DNA of 64,000 nt from Sceloporus undulatus (taxonomy: Eukaryota > Chordata > Lepidosauria > Squamata > Phrynosomatidae), in assembly GCF_019175285.1 (NCBI RefSeq), contig NC_056527.1:72917823-72981822 (forward strand). Direction: 5' to 3'. The position numbers and the translations under genes were made by a program. The first letter of the stretch is position 1. The number at the start of each line of letters is the position of its first letter. The notes under the pieces are model-generated. The model was given only the letters and a program-made list of their open reading frames with translations. It was not told the DNA's origin and ran no database searches. Positions 56,050-64,000 of the stretch are shown here, in pieces.

Positions 56050-56249
56050 CTGCATCCACACTGCAAAACAATCCAGTTTGACACCATTTTAATTTGCATG
56101 GCTCAGTGCTGTAGAATTCTGGGAATTATAGTTTTGTGAGATATTTAGCTCTGGTGCCACAACAAACTACAGTTCCTAGAATTCCATAGCATTGAGCCAT
56201 GGCAGTTGAAGTGGTGCCAAACTGGATTATTTCTGCAGAGCAGATGCAG
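56050..56249. mobile_element. Palindromic MITE family D
   Basis: Ends TGCATCCACACTGCAAAACA and TTTCTGCAGAGCAGATGCA. Arms contain CAGTTTGACACCATTTTAA, GAATTCTGGGAATTATAGTT and their complements. A common squamate foldback element. Confidence 0.85.
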
Positions 56250-56342
56250 ATTTCTCTACTATTGCTCTCTTCAAGAGGCCACCACAACAGTTACTAAATG
56301 CAACATCAAATTCCATTCAGGATAGACTGGGTCTACCTAAAG

Positions 56343-56540
56343 AGATTATCACACAGGGGGCAATTCAGCAATAATTGCGGTAATGAAAACAAAAAGGAAT
56401 AATAGTGCTATAGCACTCAATATTTTCACAGTCTTGCTCTTGCGTGACAATGCAGGATAAAACCCATAGAACTGCGCAATTGCTTTCTGCACATTAAGTG
56501 AATGAATCAATATTACAATGGAAAGGATTGTTGTGTGCAT
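56343..56540. mobile_element. Unclassified sequence with GATTATCACA start
   Basis: Begins AGATTATCACACAGGGGG and contains GACAATGCAGGATAAAACCC. It shares its first 12 bases with 14938-15290. Boundaries are uncertain. Confidence 0.35.
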
Positions 56541-56556
56541 GCACCATTTCAGTTTT

Positions 56557-56672
56557 AAAGTTCCCAGGCTGCTTCATGCAGCCCTTAACATTTTAAATAT
56601 CCTGGGCTGCTTCTTGCAGCTCAGTTAAAATTTAAATATCCCTGGCTGCTGCCTGCAGCCACTTTCAAAAGT
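56557..56672. repeat. Minisatellite, three ~40 bp units
   Basis: Three units containing CCCAGGCTGCTTCATGCAGC, CTGGGCTGCTTCTTGCAGC and CCTGGCTGCTGCCTGCAGC, separated by TTTAAATAT. Confidence 0.8.
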
Positions 56673-57466
56673 ATGAAACTCACTTTCATTGTAATGTAGA
56701 TGTAATAATGGCTGCCAACTTGTACAGTGTAAAAGAGGATCAACTTGATAAGGCTTTTAATGGCTGCTAGTCAGGATGGCTCTATATTACCACCAGTATC
56801 AAATGCAATACCAGCTGCTAAAGAGTGGGAGGAAAATACAGTTGCATTCATGACCTGTTTGTGGCTGCTATGGGAACAGAATGTTGGATTAGACAGACTT
56901 TAGGCTAATCCAGCATTGTTCTTTTTATATTCCTACATGTCATACCCTGCAATTTCTTCTCCACAACTTTAAAGTTACAGAGTCCTCTCCTCATTCGTAC
57001 GCTGAAACCTATCAATGAGAAGTCTTTGTTTAGAATGAAATAGCAACTTGTTTTTGTGAAGCTATATTTAAGAAAGAAAAGAGTTTGTACAATCACCTGG
57101 TAACTTCCAGGTAAGAAAAAGCATTCAGCAAAGTAGTGATTGATATAAATTGTTGGTTATTCTAGTTTAATCCTTTTGTTCAGCTATTGACAATGCAGGA
57201 TAGAAGAAAATTCATAATATTTATATAGCATGAATGTGTCAAAAGGCTTTTTTCATTATAAGCAAAATTATTCTGCAGCCCTCCATGGAACTCTGTAAAG
57301 AAGAACATTCTTTCATACATGGAATGAATTAAGGATGAGCAGTGAGATTGCCAAGTTTGGTGATAATGGTATAGGTATTTCCTGAAATACGACTCCTAGG
57401 GAGTCATTGGTCTTTCTCTGTAATCTAAAGTATCGTATCCTATCAACAAAACAAACAAACAAAACA

Positions 57467-57688
57467 GCTTCATTTATATACTGCTTCATACCAAACTACC
57501 AGTGTCTAAGCGGTTTACAACTGTAAGCTAATTGCCCCCAACAATCTGGGTATTCATTTTAGCGTCCTTGGAAGGATGCAAGCCTGAGTTGAGCTTGAGC
57601 TCTTTCACTGGTATTGAACTTGCAACCTTATGGTTTTGAGTGAGTGGCTGCAGTACAGGCATTTAACCACTGCACCACCAGGGCTCAA
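57467..57688 (-). mobile_element. Sauria SINE (ACA-type)
   Basis: Reverse copy: TTCATTTATATACTGCTTCA, AAGCGGTTTACAACTG, AATCTGGGTATTCATTTTAG, GGAAGGATGCAAGCCTGAG and CACTGCACCACCAGGGCTC. Confidence 0.95.
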
Positions 57689-57966
57689 CAATTCAGAGGT
57701 CTGGCACATTTTTGGCTGGTGAAATTTCCTGTGGTCCATCTCCACTGCATGTGTAGACAGTGTTGTCTCCTCCCCTTTCTTGGTCATTCTGCAAAGATGG
57801 TTACCATACATCCCTTCTCCCAATATTTCTCACAGCACCATTTTAATATTCTGAAGACATGTATATGCTTGCATTTTTTACAAAAGTGTTCCTGAAGCAC
57901 AGGCTTCTCAGTAAGCATCATTACAATAGACATATTGATCTTACTTTTTCTTGGCAGTTTCACAAT

Positions 57967-57983
57967 CCATTGAGGGAACTTTC
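57967..57983. repeat. Target-site duplication, left copy
   Basis: CCATTGAGGGAACTTTC, identical to 58358-58374. Confidence 0.9.
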
Positions 57984-58357
57984 TTTTTATTATTATTATT
58001 GTTATTTATAAAATTCCAAATTTGCAACTTAATATAAATAGCATTGCATTGTATTAACTTATTGTACCATTTTAAAACTGAGATAGCATACTATTCTAAA
58101 CATTTGTTCTAAGAGATAACACAAATGAAATTCTCCTTTTCCCCCCTTTAAATATATAACATTAAAGTAAAGCAAAGAAATGTCTTTATAAGATCTTCTA
58201 ATAACTTCTATCTTGACGTCTTCAGGCAAGTATCTTTCTGTTTTAAATTACTGTCCCTCCAAACAAAATATTTTAACATTTATCAGAATTTCTCTTATCC
58301 ACATACTTATATCTGTCCACTATAAGATACCAAAATTCAATTTATATGCGGGTTTCA
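57984..58357 (-). mobile_element. 5'-truncated LINE insertion with 17-bp duplication
   Basis: 374 bp between two identical 17-bp copies of CCATTGAGGGAACTTTC. The plus strand starts TTTTTATTATTATTATTG, i.e. an A-rich tail on the minus strand, so it inserted by target-primed reverse transcription. L1 is likely from the long duplication; no ORF part is present to confirm it. Confidence 0.8.
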
Positions 58358-58374
58358 CCATTGAGGGAACTTTC
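58358..58374. repeat. Target-site duplication, right copy
   Basis: CCATTGAGGGAACTTTC, identical to 57967-57983. Confidence 0.9.
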
Positions 58375-59144
58375 ATAGTTGCTTTTTCAACACAATTTCA
58401 AATTCCTCCCTTGATTTTAAAATTTATTTTTATTCATTCTTTTAAAGGATTAAGACTTTTTAGAGTCAACTTTCCCATGTTATTGAGCAGAAAAGTAAGA
58501 ATTCAAAATATATTAAAAATAATAAAATAGGTGTAGATACAGTAATAAATCAATGATAAAAAATAATGTTAAACTTGAAACCAACATATCAGCCCATAAA
58601 GCCCCAACTCAGTTGTAGGTCTTTAAGCTGGTGATGATGGAATCTGGTGTATTAGTTTGACAAAGGGTCTAGAAATCTGCAGAAATATATTACATCTTTA
58701 ACATCTCCTTTTCTCCAGACCTATGACACAGCTCTTTTCAGTCCTGGTTTCAAAATGTGTTTTGTTCAAAAGTAAACTGGCAGATCACAAATGAAATGGA
58801 TAAGCTATGAGTCGGTTTGGCCTTTCTGCCTACCAGAGCTTGGAAGCAATCTCTTAAATAGTTAAATAGTGGAAAGGGTTAAATAGTGGAAAGAAACTAC
58901 TTTGAAAAGTAATGTAACAATGTGAAACTGAAAATGCTTTAGTAGTCTAATGAGTAGGGGTTTCTAGTTACTTTCAAAAATTACTTTACAGTAATTTACA
59001 GGGAGGAGGAGGAGCTAGAAGATCTTGCTGGTAGAGGAATTCTGGAACATCGTTGCAAAAGAGGACCCTGGCTTTCTGTGTCCACTTTGCTGGGGTAAGA
59101 GCTTAAAATTTTAAAGTGTGAGATATTTATTTTGGTCACTGGGA
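58375..59144. other. No gene or repeat recognised
   Basis: AT-rich. The phrase AAATAGTGGAAAG occurs twice in tandem near 58860-58892. Confidence 0.45.
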
Positions 59145-60770
59145 GGACGAAAAGGCAAAGAGTGCTCAACCTGAGGATAATGGAACAGAGGACAGAACAG
59201 GGGAAATTCAGCACAGAATAAGTAAAGAGATAGTACAGGAATACTTGTTTAATCTAAACGAATATAAGTTTCCAGGACCAGATGAACTACATCCAAGGGT
59301 ATTAAAAGAACTGGCAAATGTAATATCAGAGCCATTGGCAATAATCTTTGAAAACTCCTGGAGAACAGGAGAAGTCCCAGCAGAATGGAGGAGGGCAAAC
59401 GTTGTCCCTATCTTCAAAAAGGGGGAAAAAGAGGATCCCATCAATTATTGTCCAGTTAGTCTGACATCTATACCAGGAAAGATTCTAGAGCAGATCATTA
59501 AACAGACAGTCTGTGAACATTTAGAAAGCAATGCCATAATCAATAGGGATTTCAGAGAAAGAAGTCATGCCAGACAAATCTAATCTCTTTTTTTGATAAA
59601 AATTACCAGCTTATTAGATGAAGGGAATGCTGTGGATATAGTGTATCTTGATTTCAGCAAGGCCTTTGACAGGGTTCCCCATGACATTTTTGCAAACAAG
59701 CTAGTGAAATGTGGGCTAGACAATGTAACTGTTACATGGATCTGTAATTGGTTGACCAGCCGAACCCAAAGGGTGCTCAACAATGGCTCCTTTTCATCCT
59801 GGAGAGAAGTGACCAGTGGAGTCACTGAAAAGCCCAGTGCTATTCACCATCTTTATCAATAACTTGGATGACAGAATTGGGGATATTTGCAGATGACACC
59901 AAATTAGGAAGAGTAGCTAATATCCCCAAGGACAGGAACAAGCTTCAGAATGACCTTAATAGATTAGAAAGCTGGGCCAAAGCTAATAAAATGAATTTCA
60001 ACACTGAGAAATGTTAGGTACTACACTTAGGGTGGAAACATGAAATGCACAGATATAGGATGGGGGACACCTGGCTGAATGAAACTACGTGTGAAAGAGA
60101 TCTGAGAGTCCAAGTATACTACAAGTTGAACATGAGTCAACAGTGCAATGCGGCAGCTAACAAGGCCAATGCGATTTTAGGCTGCATCAATAGAAGTATA
60201 GTGTCTAGATCAAGCGAAGTAATAGTGCCACAGTATTCTGCTTTGGTCAGGCCTCACCTGGAATACTGTGTTCAGTTGTGGGCACCACAATTCAAAAAGG
60301 ACATTGAGAAACTGGAGCATGTCCAAAGGAAGGCGACCAAAATGGTGAAGGTTCTGGAAACCATGTCCTATGAAGAACGACTTAGGGAGCTGGAGATATT
60401 TAGCCTGGAGAATAGAAGGTTAAGGGGTGATATGATAGCCCTGTTTAAATACTTGAAGGGATGTCATATTGAGGATAAGGCAACCTTGTTTTCTGCTGCT
60501 CCAGAGACTAGGACCTGGAGCAATGGATGCAAATTATAGGAGAATAGATTCCACCTCAACATTAGGAGGAACTTCCTGACAGTAAGGGCTGTTCAACAGT
60601 GGATCACACTTCCTTGGAGAGTGGTGGAGTCTCCTTCCTTGGATGTCTTTAAACAGAGGCTGGATGGCCATCTATCAGGGATGCTTTGATTGAGAATTCC
60701 TGCATGACAGAATGGACTGGATGGCCCTTGTTGTGTCTTCCAACTCTATGCTATTATGATTCTATGGAGA
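59145..60770 (+). mobile_element. CR1 LINE, RT to 3' end
   Basis: Well preserved ORF2: FPGPDELHPRVLKELANVIS, WRRANVVPIFKKGEKEDPIN and SLTSIPGKILEQII (59245-59583); then SLLDEGNAVDIVYLDFSKAF and SFSSWREVTSG (59593-59862). A gap of a few codons precedes FADDTKLGRVAN, followed by MHRYRMGDTWLNETTCERDL through the C-terminal tail (60045-60539) and the 3' UTR ending in GATTCTATGG. Frames change several times. Confidence 0.95.
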
Positions 60771-62124
60771 CTAGAAGAATGGGCCACTTCCTGTACAATG
60801 TATGTCAGAAACTGATATTTATATCCTTTTCAGATCTCAGTACTAGCTACCTTGCAAAACAGGTTTTCTGTGTGGTCCCATAAAATGCTGACTGTTTAGC
60901 AATTGTAATCTATGTAATTCTATGTGGACAATTAAAGAAATGTATGCAAAGGATAAATTTGCAGAATTCTGTTAATCGTCCCTTAAGGGTATTTAACATG
61001 GTAAATACTGTAGTATATTTATTCATATTTTATTCATGTTTTAAAATTGTGCTGTCAATATTGTAAATGTTTATTCATTTTATGTTTTACTTGCTTTTTT
61101 CTGTTTAAATATAAACTGTCATGCATCTGATTTGTGGGACAAAGGATATAAATCAATCAATCAAAAATATATAAACAAACTATATATTTTTGAAAAAGGT
61201 GGCAATTCATCCTTATTTGATGTATGCATTTCCAGTACAGGTTATTGTTTTCTTGAATAATAAATGTTGCAAGTTAAACAAATGAAAAGGATATCAAATT
61301 CTACTTACATCCAGAATTATTCTTATAAAGATCTAAGTATTTTTAATCAGAAAAGCAAACAAAAAAGGTGATTTGCAAATTTATTAGAGAATTGTCTGAA
61401 TTATATTGGTTTTGTTTCATTTAATAGTTGCCTAACCCTATACGAAACCAAGCTTTCCCTCAGTCCCCATGTGGCAAGTATGTATACAAATGGCAGGTAC
61501 TGATGAAATGTTTACAGAAAAGATTGGCTTGTCAATGAGGCAGAGGATGGATATCGACCCTTTCTTCTGTGTTTGTCAGCCTGTAACCTATTTAAGAAAT
61601 GGCCCACAGCAATGAAATCCAATCAAACATTCTCTGTATCTCCCCCTTTCCTAGAACACTGGCAGAGGCTTCAATCACAATAAAAGAAAATGAACCACTT
61701 ATCATATAAATGAGGAGAAGGTAATTAATGGGTTACAAATTCCAACTGGAGAGGGTTCTTATTAAGAAACAGGATTAAACCAGGGAGCTGTTACAGGTTT
61801 GGACCTTATTTAATGGTTTTCCACACAGATTACCCTCTTGAAGACAAAACATATGACATAGTTGTACATTCTCATCTTCATCTCATGGTAGAAATTTTAT
61901 GAGACCATCTTTTACAAGGTGTTTCCTTGTATGGGGAGACATCTGCACTTCTAAGGTGAAATTGATAAATTCACACATCCTCCATGCTACAGATTAATTT
62001 GTGGATTAGAACCCAGTAGTCCTCTGGATTATACTTATCTCAAAATTTTGTGATAAAGTTCCTGAGTCAAAAATTATATTTAAAAAAGTAAATACAGTGA
62101 AGCTGTAGCAGCCAAAAATGGGAT
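60771..62124. other. No gene recognised; AT-rich then repeat-free
   Basis: 60960-61200 looks like a LINE 3' tail (GTTTAAATATAAACTGTCAT, an AATC repeat near 61150). 61380-61990 is repeat-free and could be conserved non-coding DNA. Confidence 0.4.
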
Positions 62125-62245
62125 TATTGAGGAAAACTGTACACAAAAATGCATACATTAGGGAAAGCTGCATGTAAAATTTTGCATATTAAGGGAAATT
62201 GTGTTCAAAATGCACACGTCAGGGAAGATTGCATTTTCTATAAAA
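62125..62245. repeat. Minisatellite, ~31 bp units
   Basis: Four diverged units around GAGGAAAACTGTACAC, GGGAAAGCTGCATGT, GGGAAATTGTGTTC and GGGAAGATTGCATTTTC, each followed by a TGCATA/TGCACA-like block. Confidence 0.7.
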
Positions 62246-62279
62246 CACAATTTTTCTTGTTCATTAAAAAAAAAATCAA

Positions 62280-62760
62280 ATGGATGCAGGAATTGGAGAA
62301 CACACTTATAATTTCAGTAAACTTGAGGAAATATTGGCTGAGACCCTGTGGCCAGAAATACCTAAAGAAAATGGAGCTCATGGTGCATGGAAGCGTTTTA
62401 AAAGTGAAATGCTGACAACACAATCACAAAACATACAAATAGGAAAGAAAGTGGAAAGTATTGGTGGCTGAATAAGGTGCTTTGAGATGAATGGAAACTT
62501 AAAGGGTTCATAAATAGGACATGAAAGAGGAAGTAAATCACCCAAGAAAGAGTACAAGTACTAATATTTGTTGGAAGAAAGTCAGAAAGACTAAAGTTCC
62601 AAATAAACTCAGGTTTGTAAGAAAGTTTTTTTAAAAAATGATTTCCAGCTACAAAGAGGCAATAGGTTTGCTATATGAAGAAGATGGAGAAATGCCAATG
62701 GGTGACAGAGAGAAGGTGCAACTGCTCCACACTTACTTTACATATGTCTTCATTACAGCT
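62280..62760 (+). mobile_element. LINE linker remnant (CR1-like, tentative)
   Basis: Reads, in broken frames, a piece ending EAIGLLYEEDGEMPMGDREK then VQLLHTYFTYVF, similar to the CR1 linker 'G.L..E.G...T.D.EKAE.LN.FFASVF'. Upstream frames are not identified. Confidence 0.4.
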
Positions 62761-62839
62761 GCCCTTCCCATTTCTAGTCTGCCCTTCCCATTCTGACTTT
62801 TTGACAGTAGTCTCCATTCTGAACAATGCTTGATTCAAA

Positions 62840-63120
62840 TAATTTCTTCATTGTCTAGGTTGAATTTATGTACATCCCTTGTGGTCATTATTTTGTTTTC
62901 TTTATGTTCAGCATTAAACTTTCCTTTCCACTTTCTTCTTTGACCTTCCTTAGTAATTCTTCCAAGTCTATATCTTCTGCTAGTAGTATGGTATCATCCA
63001 CGTATCTTAGATTGTTGATGTTTCTTCCTTCTATCTTCACTCCTTCTGAGTAAGCCTGATCTTTGTATGATATTTTCTGCATATAGGCTGATATAAGGGA
63101 GAAGTTACTCTTAGGGAAAA
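62840..63120 (-). mobile_element. RTE-BovB RT fragment
   Basis: On the minus strand: SEGVKIEGRNINNLRYVDDT, then ILLAEDIDLEELLRKVKEES and LMLNIKKTK, the BovB RT palm with YVDD in place of YADD. Confidence 0.9.
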
Positions 63121-63515
63121 CAGATGATGTATTGGTGTTCCTCCTTCTTTTTCTATTGCTTGCTGTACATTTCTAGTAGTAGAGTCATTTCTGTTTTGTA
63201 AGACAAAGCTTCTTTGAGTTTACAAAATAGAGAGAGGTCACTGAATACAGCAGCAGTGAGTTCTGTGTAAATGTCTAGGAAGTGACTATAAGACTGGACT
63301 TCTTTTCTGTGGCATCACTATGGTTGATGTCACCTGGTGCGGTCATGGTGTCATGCCCATGGACCTCCTCCCATACCAGGTCATTCAGAATCCTCACTAA
63401 TGTTTTTTGTATTAATGTTACTCGTAACATTACACTGGATGTAATGGCAATAGTAGTGCTAGCAAAATTAAATTACAGTATCAACATACAGCCTGCATAC
63501 ATTTAAATTTACGAA
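63121..63515. other. No gene or repeat recognised
   Basis: Intergenic. Confidence 0.5.
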
Positions 63516-63748
63516 GGCCTGTTACAGACTGCCAAAATAAAGCTGCTTCGGGTCTCTTTGGAGGTATGCCATTTAAATGATGCATGGGTCCTAAGAGTCC
63601 GGAGGTCGCGCCAAAGCCACACTCCATTCCTAAGCACTGGAGTGCAGCTTTGGTGCAGCTTCCGGATTCTTAGGATGCATGCATCATTTAAACAGCATAC
63701 CTCCAAAGAGACCCAAAGCAGCTTTATTTTGGCAGTCTGTAACAGGCC
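63516..63748. mobile_element. Palindromic MITE family B, copy 5
   Basis: 233 bp, ends GGCCTGTTACAGACTGCC and complement; best-preserved copy with 54483-54715. Overlapping opposite-strand open frames here are artefacts of the palindrome. Confidence 0.9.
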
Positions 63749-64000
63749 ATAGTTTCATGTGCAAAAAGATTCTTCTTGTATTGCATTTCTAAAATTTTAA
63801 AAATCAAGTATTCAATAATAACCAGGGAAGTCCTCCCTTCCTCATATTTTTGAAGATACTCTAACCTATGCAGGATTGTTATTATTATTATTATTTTGGA
63901 AGTAAATTATTTTGGAAAACTGTACTTTTAATTTTCTCTTGCAAAAGCAACAGAGATTCTCAACACGAAGAAATCTGATTCCCTACTTTTCTTCTTTTTA
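63749..64000. other. No gene recognised
   Basis: AT-rich with a short (ATT)n at 63879-63895. Confidence 0.5.

Noticed and set aside
63509-63752. Matching open frames on both strands (SSFILAVCNRP)
   Set aside because: Also palindrome artefacts, of MITE family B.
39000-64000. TGFBR1 exons expected downstream of ALG2 by synteny
   Set aside because: I looked for kinase-domain or C-terminal residues on the minus strand and saw none; the gene probably lies beyond the window.
1-64000. CRISPR arrays, tRNA or rRNA genes
   Set aside because: Regular repeats here are microsatellites or minisatellites, and the tRNA- and 5S-like sequences are SINE heads.

Overview
This is vertebrate nuclear DNA, almost certainly from a squamate reptile (an iguanian-type lizard genome is the best guess; the species cannot be read from the sequence). 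The evidence is the repeat mix: many CR1 LINE copies ending in the ATTCTATG-type tail, L2-like LINEs, RTE-BovB pieces, L1 pieces, Penelope-like elements, two Sauria SINEs, a tRNA-headed squamate SINE, a 5S-rRNA-derived SINE and several families of palindromic DNA-transposon MITEs. There is no sign of bacterial genes, CRISPR arrays or operons. Two gaps (runs of N) lie at 7878-7902 and 52590-52599.

Only two host genes were found, and they form a head-to-head pair. ALG2 (Golgi/ER lipid-linked-oligosaccharide mannosyltransferase) lies on the plus strand with exon 1 at 34634-34967 and a large, intact final exon at 38064-38963. SEC61B (the beta subunit of the Sec61 protein-translocation channel) lies on the minus strand in four exons between 34262 and 30119, with a likely poly(A) signal near 29770. 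SEC61B gives no long open reading frame here because all its larger exons carry small length differences in homopolymer runs. It was recognised by exon-by-exon translation, splice sites and position. The two start codons are 371 bp apart in a GC-rich, TATA-less stretch that looks like a bidirectional CpG-island promoter. The same gene pair is neighbours in other vertebrates. Both encode ER-membrane machinery (N-glycan precursor assembly and protein translocation).

Layout: 1-29.4 kb is intergenic and dominated by repeats, including a nearly full-length CR1 (24.8-28.7 kb, minus strand) with both ORF1 and ORF2 remnants. 29.7-34.3 kb is SEC61B. 34.3-34.6 kb is the shared promoter. 34.6-39.2 kb is ALG2, whose intron holds a nested set of DNA elements, a GC-rich minisatellite and an internally deleted CR1. 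39.2-64 kb is intergenic repeat mosaic with several repeat-free stretches of 0.5-1 kb that may be conserved non-coding sequence.

The best candidates for a second look are the hidden SEC61B gene and its indel pattern (probably local assembly error, possibly real decay), the same pattern in ALG2 exon 1 and its splice donor, a 374-bp foldback element with a clean TTA target duplication, a five-copy 233-bp MITE family, and a repeat module shared by 0.5-2.3 kb and 28.7-29.3 kb that I cannot place in a known family. No previously undescribed multi-gene system is visible.
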